DNA of 21,997 bases from a virus. This document shows, one piece after another, positions 8,928 through 17,508 of this stretch. The notes under the pieces were generated by a model. The model was not told where the DNA came from. It made no database searches and saw only the letters and a program-made list of their open reading frames with translations. The DNA lies in IMG/VR virus record IMGVR_UViG_3300047476_000592, positions 1 to 21,997 of that record; one strand, written 5' to 3'. Each line of letters opens with the position of its first letter. Position 1 is the stretch's first letter. A program made the translations under genes and the position numbers.

Positions 8928-9203
8928 ATGGCAGATTATTATGACAATGTAACAAAACAAAATGTTACAGATTTGCTTTATAAAGCAACCTTAATTAACA
9001 ACACAGATCTACAAGAATCTATAGCATTAAGCAACCTTGTTGCTGGAATTGCAGAATCACTGTACACTAATTTAGTAGATATTCAAAATGCACTTACTGC
9101 TGGAACTATTAGTCTTGATACATATATATATGTAAACGGTCCTGCATTTGCACCTAGAGAAAGATTTGTAGATACAGCAGGAAACATTCTTGCACAATAT
9201 TAA
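8928..9203 (+). CDS. Small tail-region paralog 1
   Basis: A 91-residue protein, the first of three similar genes in tandem. Shared with the next are N-V/I-T-x-L-x-Y-K-A-T near the start (TKQNVTDLLYKATLINN), a helical middle, D/N-I-Q-x-A-x-T-x-G-x-I-x-L-D-T-Y-I (about 55-71) and VDTAGNI near the end. No known domain is recognised. Its position between two virion proteins suggests a structural or fibre-associated part. Confidence 0.7.
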   Translation: MADYYDNVTKQNVTDLLYKATLINNTDLQESIALSNLVAGIAESLYTNLVDIQNALTAGTISLDTYIYVNGPAFAPRERFVDTAGNILAQY

Positions 9204-9226
9204 TAACACTTTAAAAAATAGAACTG

Positions 9227-9502
9227 ATGGCAACTCCGCTTAAAAATACTAACACGCAAAACATTACAGCTTTAACTTATAAAGCTACAGGTATTAACAA
9301 CTCAGCAAAAACAATTTCTGAAGCAATGACTGCTTTATATTTTGGGATTGCACAATGGGGTACTTACATATCTACAGTAAATATTCAAACTGCTATTACT
9401 AATGGAGACATTACTCTTGATACATACATAGCATTTGACGGTGGTCCAGGTGTAGGACTTAAAGTAGATACAGCAGGAAATCTGATAGAGCTATACGGAT
9501 AG
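9227..9502 (+). CDS. Small tail-region paralog 2
   Basis: A 91-residue protein, same length as the one upstream and alignable along its length: NTQNITALTYKATGINNSA, then VNIQTAITNGDITLDTYIAF and VDTAGNLIELYG. The strict conservation of the I-x-L-D-T-Y-I and VDTAGN segments against changes elsewhere suggests a shared fold or assembly surface. Each gene starts about 20 bases after the preceding stop with a similar short AT-rich leader. Confidence 0.72.
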   Translation: MATPLKNTNTQNITALTYKATGINNSAKTISEAMTALYFGIAQWGTYISTVNIQTAITNGDITLDTYIAFDGGPGVGLKVDTAGNLIELYG

Positions 9503-9526
9503 TAATAACATTTAAAACAACGCATC

Positions 9527-9793
9527 ATGGCAGATAAGGCAATCTTAACTACAAGAAACGTAACTCTTGTAAGTTATAGACTAGATGAAACAACAAGTTC
9601 AGAAGATACTCAAGCAGCTATCCTTACAGATTTATTTACTAGATTTCAAAATACACCTAGTTTTAAAAACTACGATGAAATTAATAAAGCTATCATTATA
9701 GGTGAAGTTGCAGTAGGAACATTTGTTCTTTTACGACCTGAACAAGAAGGTGTAAGTGTTGTAGTAGCTAAAATTAGAGCAACAGGAAAATAA
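9527..9793 (+). CDS. Small tail-region paralog 3
   Basis: An 88-residue, more diverged member. It keeps R-N-V-T-L-x-x-Y-R at the start (TTRNVTLVSYRLDETTSSED), a helix (AAILTDLFTRF), and EINKAIIIGEVAVGTFVLL in place of the I-Q-x-A-x-T-x-G-x-I-x-L-D-T-Y-I segment. The VDTAGN end is lost. It is followed in 10 bases by the large repeat fibre. Confidence 0.65.
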   Translation: MADKAILTTRNVTLVSYRLDETTSSEDTQAAILTDLFTRFQNTPSFKNYDEINKAIIIGEVAVGTFVLLRPEQEGVSVVVAKIRATGK

Positions 9794-9803
9794 ATTATAA
9801 GTC

Positions 9804-11663
9804 ATGTTTAATAACTTACCAAACTTCTTAAACCTTATTGTAAACCGTAAGATAAAGACTGCGGCTACAATTGAGGATACAGATCTTATCCCGTTAGGGA
9901 CAAGAGATCCAAACTTCTTAGGAGGTTATCAGCCTACAGCAATTACTTATCAGGAACTAGCTTCAGCTATTGGTGGTGGTACTGCAGTACAATCTGTAAC
10001 CGGACTTGATACAGATAATACAGATCCTCTAAATCCAGTAGTTCAAATATCTGTTGATGGTACAACTGTTACAGGTGACGGTACTCCAGGTAACCCATTA
10101 GTTAGTTCTGGCTTACCTTCATGGGTAGAAACAGATGCAACAGACAAAACTATTTGGTGCAATGGTAATGGCAATATATTACAAAACTGTGGATTTGGTG
10201 AATCAACCTTACAATCAGCTACAGCATCAGGTAATACAGCTTTTGGTACCTCAGCATTATCAAGTACAACAAATGGTGGAAATAACTCTGCTTTTGGTAC
10301 TGCGGCATTAGCTAATAGTACAGGTACATTTGGATTTGAAAACTCAGCGTTTGGTAGAAGTGCTCTACAAAATTTAACAAGTGGTTATTCAAATTCAGCA
10401 TTTGGTAATAGTGCGTTAGAGCAACTAACAACAGGAACATCAAATGTTGCAATAGGTAGTAGTGCATTATATTTAACCAGTACAGGTACAGGTAATACTG
10501 CTATCGGTACTAACGCAATGAGACAAAATACTACAGGTGGCGGTAATACTGCAATTGGTAGGAATAGTTTATACTTAAACACTACTGGAAACAATATAGT
10601 TGCTATAGGTAGTACTGCTTTAGAAAGCTTAACTGCAGGAGATGATCATATTGCAATTGGTGTAACAGCATTAAGAAATTTATCTTCAGCAGTTGTAAAT
10701 TTAGCAATTGGTAATTATGCAGGGTATAATACAACTACAGGTGGAGCTAATATATTTATAGGGCATAATGCCGGTTATCAAAATACTATTGGTTTAGATA
10801 ATGTTGCTTTAGGAACAAATACAGGATATTATATAACTACAGGTTCTTATAATACATTTTTAGGTAACAACGCTGGATATTTTAATCAAACAGGTGAGTA
10901 CAATACAGGTGTAGGAAAAGCTGCTTTAGAACTTAACAGAACTTCAAATAATACAGCAGTAGGTTATACTACTTTAGCTGCGACTACAACTGGAAATAAT
11001 AATGTTGCATTAGGTTATAGATCTTTAAGATTTAATACTACAGGTGGTTTAAATGTAGGATTAGGTAGTCAAGCTTTGTTGAGTAATACTATTGGACAAT
11101 CAAATACAGCAATAGGTAATGATGCAATGCTTAATAACACAACAGGTAACTTTAATGTTGCAATTGGGGCTAGTGCATTAATTTCAAACTCTACAGCAAG
11201 TAATAATATCGCAATTGGTTATTCAGCATTAGAAGCTGTAACTGTAAGTAATAATATTGCTATTGGTTCTGAAGCATTAAAAACAAATACTACTGGAACA
11301 TCTAATATTGCATTAGGAAATTCAGCACTATTTGGCATAACAACTGGTGCTGATAATGTTGCCGTTGGTGCTTCAGCATTGGCATTAGCAACTACTGCTA
11401 ATGGAAATACAGCAATTGGAAGACAAGCGTTGATTACTGCATCCGGTAGTAATAACACTGCTGTAGGTGCAAACACTGTTTCTGGAGCATTTAATGGATC
11501 TGTCATACTAGGAAATGGTGCAACTGCTACCGCAAATAATCAATTTGTTGTAGGATCAGCAGGTATAAATGCAGGTACAGTAACAAATGCTGCCGCTGCA
11601 CAATCACATTACTGGACAGTTAAGATTAATGGTACTGATTACAAAATTTTATTGTCAACTTAA
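9804..11663 (+). CDS. Tail fibre with YadA-head-like repeats
   Basis: A 619-residue fibre. Residues 1-60 hold an anchor-like module (IKTAATIEDTDLIPLGTRD, then YQPTAITYQEL). A domain around 60-110 (VQSVTGLDTDNTDPLNPVVQ) follows. From about 125 to 570 there are roughly 25 repeats of 16-18 residues of the type N-x-A-I-G-x-x-A-L-x-x-x-T-T-G, the pattern of left-handed beta-roll heads in trimeric adhesins such as YadA. The C-terminus has NQFVVGSAG and SHYWTVKINGTDYKILL, likely a cap or trimer end. It probably forms a trimer and contacts the host surface. The repeats also give long open frames on the opposite strand, which are not genes. Confidence 0.85.
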   Translation: MFNNLPNFLNLIVNRKIKTAATIEDTDLIPLGTRDPNFLGGYQPTAITYQELASAIGGGTAVQSVTGLDTDNTDPLNPVVQISVDGTTVTGDGTPGNPLVSSGLPSWVETDATDKTIWCNGNGNILQNCGFGESTLQSATASGNTAFGTSALSSTTNGGNNSAFGTAALANSTGTFGFENSAFGRSALQNLTSGYSNSAFGNSALEQLTTGTSNVAIGSSALYLTSTGTGNTAIGTNAMRQNTTGGGNTAIGRNSLYLNTTGNNIVAIGSTALESLTAGDDHIAIGVTALRNLSSAVVNLAIGNYAGYNTTTGGANIFIGHNAGYQNTIGLDNVALGTNTGYYITTGSYNTFLGNNAGYFNQTGEYNTGVGKAALELNRTSNNTAVGYTTLAATTTGNNNVALGYRSLRFNTTGGLNVGLGSQALLSNTIGQSNTAIGNDAMLNNTTGNFNVAIGASALISNSTASNNIAIGYSALEAVTVSNNIAIGSEALKTNTTGTSNIALGNSALFGITTGADNVAVGASALALATTANGNTAIGRQALITASGSNNTAVGANTVSGAFNGSVILGNGATATANNQFVVGSAGINAGTVTNAAAAQSHYWTVKINGTDYKILLST

Positions 11664-11682
11664 TTATTAATATATTTACATC

Positions 11683-11901
11683 ATGGAACTTATTTATACA
11701 CCAGAAGAAGTAGCTAAATCAGTATCAGCGGCATACGATAGCGTAGGCCTCATTACTGAACTAAAGGCTAAAGGTACACTTACAGAAGAGGAGACTGCAG
11801 CACTTGCACGTAATGAAGAGCACATTCGCATTATGATGGGTAAAGAGTGGTTTGTTGCAGGTCTTACAGATCTACAAGTAACTGAATTACAAGCAATATG
11901 A
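11683..11901 (+). CDS. Small helical protein (hypothetical)
   Basis: A 72-residue helical protein (MELIYTPEEVAKSVSAAYDS, then LKAKGTLTEEETAALARNEE and a last helix FVAGLTDLQVTELQAI). Genes of this size directly after a fibre can encode fibre chaperones or assembly helpers; no motif proves it. Its stop overlaps the next ATG (ATGA, 11898-11901). Confidence 0.7.
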   Translation: MELIYTPEEVAKSVSAAYDSVGLITELKAKGTLTEEETAALARNEEHIRIMMGKEWFVAGLTDLQVTELQAI

Positions 11902-12050
11902 GTCTAGAACAGGCAAGACAAATCCTTGAAGCAGCAATAAATCAAGGTATGTTAAAAGGAGTATACACACTGCAAGAAATAGCACAGATACTTCCAGCAT
12001 TACAAACTCTCTACTCTCTAGAGGAACCAAAACAAGAAGCCGCAGAATAA
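11898..12050 (+). CDS. 50-residue helical protein (hypothetical)
   Basis: A short gene coupled by ATGA to the one upstream: MSLEQARQILEAAINQGMLK, then GVYTLQEIAQILPALQTLYS and an acidic end. Two amphipathic helices with a turn suggest a small helical hairpin. Its TAA lies in the loop of the terminator hairpin at 12037-12057, so it ends the operon. Together with the gene before it, it could assist the fibre; function is not known. Confidence 0.7.
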   Translation: MSLEQARQILEAAINQGMLKGVYTLQEIAQILPALQTLYSLEEPKQEAAE

Positions 12051-12063
12051 GCGGCTTTTTTGT
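12037..12063 (+). terminator. Terminator of the fibre operon
   Basis: AAGCCGC (12037-12043) pairs with GCGGCTT (12051-12057), followed by TTTT and GTTT. The stop codon of the last gene is in the loop. Confidence 0.85.
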
Positions 12064-12078
12064 TTATTACTTGGATAA

Positions 12079-12110
12079 CTGAAAAAAATTCAGTATATTA
12101 TACTGTATAA
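12079..12110 (+). promoter_or_regulatory. GTATATTATA motif, copy 3, in a palindrome
   Basis: CAGTATATTATACTG (12091-12105) is a perfect palindrome around one base and contains the same GTATATTATA 10-mer as 6378 and 8202. CTGAA/TTCAG (12079-12093) forms an overlapping hairpin. The next ATG is at 12123. Confidence 0.5.
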
Positions 12111-12122
12111 TATATTTTTATC

Positions 12123-12548
12123 ATGTCAGTAGGAAATTTAAAAGACTCAGGAAACCAAGGTAATAATTTTCCATACCAGTTAAGGGTATTACAAGGTTTA
12201 CAAGCACTTATAGATGATATATCTACAGGGATTGATGTAGCAATTACTTCACCTATTGGTCAGCAACCTATGGCAGATAGTGTATCTGTGGTAATTGCAT
12301 CAGATCAAGCAGGAGTAGAAAGAACACCTAATTTGCTTAGAGCTACAAATGCCGGAACAATTATTCCACAAGTATATGACTTTTCTGTATCTAATGTAGG
12401 AGCAGCAAATGGCACCATACTAGGAGGAACAATCAAATCAGGCGAAACCCTTAATTTTGGAGCAGGATCTATAAATAATTACTATGCAGCAAATACTATC
12501 ACTTATGATGGTACAGGTACTGAGTTAGTGATTATCTTTAATTCATAA
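12123..12548 (+). CDS. Conserved virion protein (putative)
   Basis: A 141-residue protein. The start VGNLKDSGNQGNNFPYQLRV and L-Q-G-L-Q-A-L is a pattern I recall from many phage virion-region proteins. A beta-rich C-terminus (SVSNVGAANGTILGGTIKSG, then LNFGAGSINNYYAANTITYD) follows. It is first in the second appendage operon, behind the terminator and palindromic promoter-like motif, and its TAA shares a base with the next ATG. It likely assembles with the 416-residue protein next to it, which often accompanies it in phages, to my recollection. Confidence 0.75.
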   Translation: MSVGNLKDSGNQGNNFPYQLRVLQGLQALIDDISTGIDVAITSPIGQQPMADSVSVVIASDQAGVERTPNLLRATNAGTIIPQVYDFSVSNVGAANGTILGGTIKSGETLNFGAGSINNYYAANTITYDGTGTELVIIFNS

Positions 12549-13798
12549 TGAGTACTGTTGTAACATATAACGGGTTAAGTAGTTTTTCTATCTTGAACAA
12601 TGAGCCTATGCTTGCTGATGCATTCGGTAGGCTACGTGTGTCAAGTCCATTAACGCTGTTTGATTCATCCCACAGATACAGAGACAATGGTCTGTGGGCC
12701 ACTTCTACTGCAAGTGGAGGAGCAGCTGTATTTAGTGCAAATGAAGGACTAGTAAATCTAAATGTAGATACTACAAGTGGGTCACAAGTATTAAGAGAAA
12801 CTTTTAAAGTGTTCTCATACCAACCAGGTAAATCATTACTTGTTCTGAATACGTTTGTAATGGCTCCTGCTCAAACTAATCTTAGACAGAGAGTAGGATA
12901 CTTTGGTACTGATAATGGAATCTACATTCAATTAAATAATAGTACTTTAAGCTTTGTAGAAAGAAGTTTAGTTACAGGTGTAGTTACAGAGTCAGTAGTT
13001 GATCAAGCTTCTTGGAGTGTAGATACTTTAGATGGCAACGGTCCCTCAGGAGTGACTTTAGATATAACCAAAGCTCAAATCATGTTTATGGACATTGAGT
13101 GGTTAGGAGAAGGTACTGTAAGATTAGGGTTTGTTATTGATGGTCAGTTTATTATTTGCCATAAGTTTAATCATGCTAACCTTATTGCATCTACTTACAT
13201 TACTACTGCATCACTTCCATTAAGATATGAGATAACTAATACAGGTGTTACAGCTAGTCCAAGCACTTTAAAGCAAGTATGTTCTACTGTTATATCTGAA
13301 GGTGGATATGAGCTTAGAGGTGCACAGCAAGCAATAGGAACACCTATTACAACACCTATAACATTTGCTGCTGCAGGAACCTATTATCCAATGATAGGGA
13401 TAAAGTTAACGTCTACTAAGTTGGATGCAATTGTTATTGCTACTGCTATATCTGTATTAGGATTGGGTAATGGTAAAAACTACTCTTGGCAGCTGATTCA
13501 AAGTGCTACAATAACAGGAGGCTCTTGGGTTCCTGTAGGAGCAAATTCAGCTGTTGAATATAATATAACAGGTACTTCAGTTGCAGGAGGTAGACTATTA
13601 GCACAAGGATATGTAAACTCTTCAAACCAAGGATCTCCTAGCATTAATATACTAAAAGAGGCATTGTTTGCTAATCAATTAGAAAGAAACAGCTTTACCG
13701 GAACAGCATTTGAATTTGTTGTTGCAATAGCTATTGATACAATAGGCGGTACTTTAGGAGCATATGCTTCAGTAGATTGGGAAGAAATAAGTAGATAA
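12548..13798 (+). CDS. Large conserved phage virion protein
   Basis: A 416-residue beta-rich protein. It matches a widespread phage structural family by the elements EPMLADAFGRLRVSSPLTLF (19-38), SYQPGKSLLVLNTFV, LRQRVGYFGTDNGIYIQLNN, LDGNGPSGVTLDITKAQIMF, DIEWLGEGTVRLGFVIDG and LPLRYEI. Members occur in the tail or baseplate region of several phages; their exact role is not known to me. The fold is probably a lectin-like beta sandwich. It lies between the VGNLKDSG protein and the second repeat fibre. Confidence 0.8.
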   Translation: MSTVVTYNGLSSFSILNNEPMLADAFGRLRVSSPLTLFDSSHRYRDNGLWATSTASGGAAVFSANEGLVNLNVDTTSGSQVLRETFKVFSYQPGKSLLVLNTFVMAPAQTNLRQRVGYFGTDNGIYIQLNNSTLSFVERSLVTGVVTESVVDQASWSVDTLDGNGPSGVTLDITKAQIMFMDIEWLGEGTVRLGFVIDGQFIICHKFNHANLIASTYITTASLPLRYEITNTGVTASPSTLKQVCSTVISEGGYELRGAQQAIGTPITTPITFAAAGTYYPMIGIKLTSTKLDAIVIATAISVLGLGNGKNYSWQLIQSATITGGSWVPVGANSAVEYNITGTSVAGGRLLAQGYVNSSNQGSPSINILKEALFANQLERNSFTGTAFEFVVAIAIDTIGGTLGAYASVDWEEISR

Positions 13799-13809
13799 AA
13801 CTATAAGAA

Positions 13810-15447
13810 ATGAGTACAGACATTAATTTAAATAAGAACATCTACAATTCAGATGGCACTGTTAACTCAAACAGAACCGTTGACTTAGATGGAAATACTA
13901 TAAATTTTGATAATGGTAATGTAGGTATAAATGTTACCCCTTCAGTACCATTACACGTTATGGGTACAGCTATCCCATCTACTAATGAAAACCTTGCATA
14001 TTTTCAAGTTACTGATGGAGCAGGAGCTTATTTTGCAATACAAAATGGATCAACTGCAGATGGAAGTTTTCAACCTAAAATAGTTGGTAGACAAGCTTCA
14101 TCATCAAATGCAACTGCTGTAACTTACGCAGGTGTAATTGATTCAACGCAAGATTCAGGAACAACACCTGTAGTTGGTTTTCAAGCTCATTTGCATACAC
14201 TTGCTCCTATTGTAACAAGACCTTTATTTCAATTTAGAAACTGGGCAACCAACATAATGACAATTCTTGCTAACGGAAACGTTGGTATTGGAACCGTAAC
14301 ACCAAGTGAGAAGTTAGAGGTTAGTGGTAAGACAAAGACTACTACTTTCCAAATGACTACATCTCCTACAGCAGGATATGTACTTACGTCTGATGCTAGT
14401 GGTAATGGTACATGGTCACCTGCTTCATCGGGAGGTTTAACTTACTTCACAGAAGCGCAGAACACAGCAGCTCCTAATGCCACTGTTCCTGTAGATAGTT
14501 TAACGGCTGTTTCAGCAGTTACGAATGCAGACTTTGCTGTTATTCCTAAAGGTAATGGAGCATTATTAGTAAAAATACCTGACAACGCTGGTACTGGAGG
14601 GAATAAGCGTGGACAATATGCTCTTGATTTACAATTAGCAACAGATTTTGCTACAAGAGTAGCAAGTGGTAACTATTCAACTATTATTGGGGGACAAGGC
14701 AATACTGCAAGTGGAACGCATTCATTAGCAAGTGGTGGTTATTCTGTTGCAAGTGGAAACTATTCAGTAGCATTGGGTGCTTCAACTTCTTCATCTACAT
14801 ACACTTTAGCAGTTGGTCAATCATCTACGGCTTCAGCGGATGGTGCTGTATCTTTAGGGAGAAGCAACACAAGTTCAGGGTCACGTTCATTTTCATCAAA
14901 TTACCTTAGTGTAGCTTCAGGTACAGAATCTGTAGCTATGGGTAATTCTTGTACTGCTGCTGGAGATTATTCTATTGCTACTGGTTTAGAATCTTCAACA
15001 TCAACAATAAGAGCAAGACGTTCACACGGTAATGGAAGTGATTCACAAGCATCTATATTTATGTTGAAAAGAGCAACTACAGGTAATACTTTGACATATA
15101 TTACAACAGATGGAAATGATGAGTTTCAAGGTGGTGCTACAAATATGTTTTTGCTTGTAAATAACCAAGCTATGAGATTCAAAGGTACAATCATAGGTAA
15201 GCAATCAGGTTCTGCAAATGTTGCATCTTGGGATATTGATGGGTTAGTAGTAAGAACAACAAGTGCTGCTAATACAACATTAGTAGTTTCAAATGTAAAT
15301 GTAGTATCAAATTCACCAGCTTGGGGTACACCAACTTTGACTGCCAATACAACAAGAGGGGGAGTAAGTGTTTCAGTTACTGGTGCATCAGCTACAAATA
15401 TAAAATGGACTGCGGTAATAGAAACTACAGAGGTTATTTACGCTTAA
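13810..15447 (+). CDS. Second tail fibre with YadA-like segment
   Basis: A 545-residue fibre. The N-terminus has a short beta-helix-like segment with GNVGINVTPSVPLHV. A globular domain (about 60-155) follows, then the second NVGIGTVTPSEKLEVSG-type segment (about 157-175) typical of phage fibre shafts and a linker (TAGYVLTSDASGNGTWSPAS). Residues about 295-400 hold A-S-G/A-x-G repeats (HSLASGGYSVASGNYSVALG) like YadA heads. The C-terminal 130 residues have no repeats and are the likely receptor-binding or cap domain. The two repeat fibres may form different spikes of the same virion. Confidence 0.82.
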   Translation: MSTDINLNKNIYNSDGTVNSNRTVDLDGNTINFDNGNVGINVTPSVPLHVMGTAIPSTNENLAYFQVTDGAGAYFAIQNGSTADGSFQPKIVGRQASSSNATAVTYAGVIDSTQDSGTTPVVGFQAHLHTLAPIVTRPLFQFRNWATNIMTILANGNVGIGTVTPSEKLEVSGKTKTTTFQMTTSPTAGYVLTSDASGNGTWSPASSGGLTYFTEAQNTAAPNATVPVDSLTAVSAVTNADFAVIPKGNGALLVKIPDNAGTGGNKRGQYALDLQLATDFATRVASGNYSTIIGGQGNTASGTHSLASGGYSVASGNYSVALGASTSSSTYTLAVGQSSTASADGAVSLGRSNTSSGSRSFSSNYLSVASGTESVAMGNSCTAAGDYSIATGLESSTSTIRARRSHGNGSDSQASIFMLKRATTGNTLTYITTDGNDEFQGGATNMFLLVNNQAMRFKGTIIGKQSGSANVASWDIDGLVVRTTSAANTTLVVSNVNVVSNSPAWGTPTLTANTTRGGVSVSVTGASATNIKWTAVIETTEVIYA

Positions 15448-15456
15448 TTATAAACT

Positions 15457-15750
15457 ATGGCAATTTACAACACATTACACATATTTGGGTACGGAGAGAC
15501 TCAAGTCATTACAGATACAGAAAATAAGAAGGTAGCAACTGATTCAATTGTAGGAGTGCAGTTAGTAGTAGATGACCTTTACTCTAAGAAACCCGCTGAT
15601 AATCCAGCAACAACTGACTATAGAGTAATAAGCATTTTTAATGGTATGTTTGCAGACTATTCAGATGTAGAGGGTAATCACTTTAGAGTTGACTATTCAG
15701 AACTGAATGCAGCACTTATTGATGCAGTAGTTGTTGAAGTATTAAAATAA
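15457..15750 (+). CDS. Small appendage-region protein (hypothetical)
   Basis: A 97-residue protein starting MAIYNTLHIFGYGETQVITD. The centre has KVATDSIVGVQLVVDDLYSK and the end a helix DAVVVEVLK. It is beta-rich with acidic patches. Its place directly after a fibre and before the lectin-like protein fits a fibre accessory or chaperone, but no motif is recognised. Confidence 0.7.
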   Translation: MAIYNTLHIFGYGETQVITDTENKKVATDSIVGVQLVVDDLYSKKPADNPATTDYRVISIFNGMFADYSDVEGNHFRVDYSELNAALIDAVVVEVLK

Positions 15751-15756
15751 TTAGAT

Positions 15757-16674
15757 ATGCCAGTAACATTTTATAATGGATTAACTATAAATAATCCACA
15801 AGTAGGTTTACAGTTTACTAGAGTAACTGATACGTCAGCAGACTGGGGATCAGTTCCTTTGTTGACATACTTCTATGACAAGGGTAGTAATATGCTCTAT
15901 TACAAAAATGGAGCTGGTAATATTGTAGATGCCTTTAATACTCATAGTGTTAGTAACAATGAAATATTTAGAGGTAGAACCTTTAGATATGACAGCACAA
16001 CAGCAGATACAGTTGGTGGACTAAATACTTTAAATAATGCTTCAGCTTCAGCTGTAGTGCCTAATACAACATTATTTGGTAATAGATTTACAAGATTAAG
16101 ATATTTTGCATCTATTGTATCTACAGGAAGAGTAACAAGTATTAGATCAACTGATCTTCAATGGTATCTTTCTAGTGGATTTAGATTTGTAACTACATTT
16201 AGAGTAGCAGACACAGCATTTGGTTCTACTTGTCAAAACTTCTTTGGGTTAGTAGGAACTACTGCTGAAATAGCTGCGGGTGGTGCAGGATTAATACAAG
16301 TAAGTACACTTACTAATTGTATATTTGTTGGAAGTGATGGATCTGATACTAATCTTCAAGTAATGCATAATGATGCTTCAGGTACTTGTACTAAGATTGA
16401 TTTAGGTGCTGCTTTTCCTGCTAATAGAACAGCAGGTGCAGAAATGAGTACAATGTATTCAATTGAGTTGTATAATCAAGTAGATAGCACAAGTGTAACT
16501 TACAAAGTAATAAATCTTGAAACAGGAGATATTGCAATGGGAGTTATAACCACAAATCTACCTTCTGTTACTCAAGGTTTAGCAATTCAAGCTGCAAGAG
16601 TTATGGGAACACCTATAACAAACTCAGGTCAGTTTGAATTACACAAATGGGGTTGTTCAGATATAGTAGTATAA
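15757..16674 (+). CDS. Putative lectin-like tail protein
   Basis: A 305-residue protein with a short collagen-free N-terminal attachment region (FYNGLTINNPQVGLQFTRVT, then YFYDKGSNMLYYKNGAGNIV) and a beta-sandwich-like body (about 85-300). The segments GFRFVTTFRVADT, FFGLVGTTAEIAAGGAG, NLQVMHNDASGTCTKIDLG and MYSIELYNQVDSTSVTYKVI have the strand order often seen in concanavalin-like phage receptor-binding domains. It is likely a receptor-binding or appendage protein. No catalytic residues are evident. Confidence 0.72.
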   Translation: MPVTFYNGLTINNPQVGLQFTRVTDTSADWGSVPLLTYFYDKGSNMLYYKNGAGNIVDAFNTHSVSNNEIFRGRTFRYDSTTADTVGGLNTLNNASASAVVPNTTLFGNRFTRLRYFASIVSTGRVTSIRSTDLQWYLSSGFRFVTTFRVADTAFGSTCQNFFGLVGTTAEIAAGGAGLIQVSTLTNCIFVGSDGSDTNLQVMHNDASGTCTKIDLGAAFPANRTAGAEMSTMYSIELYNQVDSTSVTYKVINLETGDIAMGVITTNLPSVTQGLAIQAARVMGTPITNSGQFELHKWGCSDIVV

Positions 16675-16684
16675 AAACATAGAT

Positions 16685-16927
16685 ATGGAAACATTTACAT
16701 TAACAAGTTCTTATATTGTTTTAAGAGATGGACAAACAGAAGTTTGTTTAAAACCATCAAGTGCTTTAATTGCAGATTATATTGCTACTTATAAAGCATT
16801 TGTTGATGAAGCAACAGCAATAGCAGAAACACCTAATTTTATTATAGAAATGACACCATTATTATTTGCTGAGTTTCAAGCAATAGATAATGTACCACAA
16901 TCTATTAGAGATCAATATACATTATAA
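16685..16927 (+). CDS. Small appendage-region protein (hypothetical)
   Basis: An 80-residue protein (METFTLTSSYIVLRDGQTEV, then a helix SSALIADYIATYKAFVDEAT and an end with LFAEFQAIDNVP). It ends two bases before the holin-like gene. An N-terminal strand pair followed by helices would suit a fibre chaperone. No family is recognised. Confidence 0.7.
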   Translation: METFTLTSSYIVLRDGQTEVCLKPSSALIADYIATYKAFVDEATAIAETPNFIIEMTPLLFAEFQAIDNVPQSIRDQYTL

Positions 16928-16929
16928 TT

Positions 16930-17154
16930 ATGAAAACACTTAAAGACAGATGGAGTGCTAAGACTCCAACATTTTGGAAGAAGGTACAACGTGTAGGATT
17001 AGTAGCAGGTGCATTGGGTGCAGCTCTTATTGCAGCTCCTGTAGCTTTACCTGCAGTTCTAGTTACTGCTAGCGGTTATCTAGTAGCGGTAGGAGGAGTG
17101 ACCGCAGCATTATCTCAGCTTACAGTAGAAGACAAAAAAGAGTCAGAAGATTAG
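16930..17154 (+). CDS. Holin-like membrane protein
   Basis: A 74-residue protein with a basic N-terminus (MKTLKDRWSAKTPTFWKKVQ) and two hydrophobic segments (about 22-42, VGLVAGALGAALIAAPVALP, and 44-62, VLVTASGYLVAVGGVTAALS) joined by a short turn, with a charged C-terminus (EDKKESED). Size, two membrane segments and position two genes before the M15 peptidase support a class II-type holin. Similar proteins are, to my memory, common in Bacteroidota phages next to lysis genes. Confidence 0.72.
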   Translation: MKTLKDRWSAKTPTFWKKVQRVGLVAGALGAALIAAPVALPAVLVTASGYLVAVGGVTAALSQLTVEDKKESED

Positions 17155-17204
17155 GATAAGTACGTATTTTTACTTATATTATATTATATTTATTTGTAAA
17201 AAAC

Positions 17205-17507
17205 ATGGACACACCAGTCATTCTTTTCATAGTTGCCTCAGTATTAGGACTTATAGGCTTTTTTACTAGGACAGCTTACACTACAATTATTAAAGACATC
17301 AAGCAACTTTCTGATGACAGTCATAATCATTTTACTGAACAAGGAAAGTTAAGAGGTAAAATAGAACTTCTAGAGCAAGAGCATCGTCTTAAATATCAGT
17401 TGATCCAAGAGACAACACAACAAGAGATTAAGAACATGGCAACTAAAGTTGGAGAACTATCTGACGTGGTACAAGAGCTTGTTAAGATCCAGATGAAAAC
17501 CAAATAA
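17205..17507 (+). CDS. Membrane-anchored coiled-coil (spanin-like)
   Basis: A 100-residue protein with one N-terminal membrane segment (about 4-24, [20 protein letters not shown]) and a long charged helix (about 30-98) with heptad spacing ([20 protein letters not shown]). This is the shape of an inner-membrane spanin or of Rz-like and tail-membrane anchors. Lying between the holin-like gene and the endolysin supports a lysis role; no outer-membrane partner lipoprotein is seen beside it. The AT-rich stretch before it (17160-17200) has TTATATTATATTATATTTAT, which may be a promoter. Confidence 0.65.
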   Translation: MDTPVILFIVASVLGLIGFFTRTAYTTIIKDIKQLSDDSHNHFTEQGKLRGKIELLEQEHRLKYQLIQETTQQEIKNMATKVGELSDVVQELVKIQMKTK

Positions 17508-17508
17508 T

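Noticed and set aside
10385-10594. Open frame on minus, opposite the repeat fibre
   Set aside because: It and a similar one at 11219-11506 are low-complexity Pro/Val/Ala strings that mirror the fibre repeats; no start context or neighbour support.
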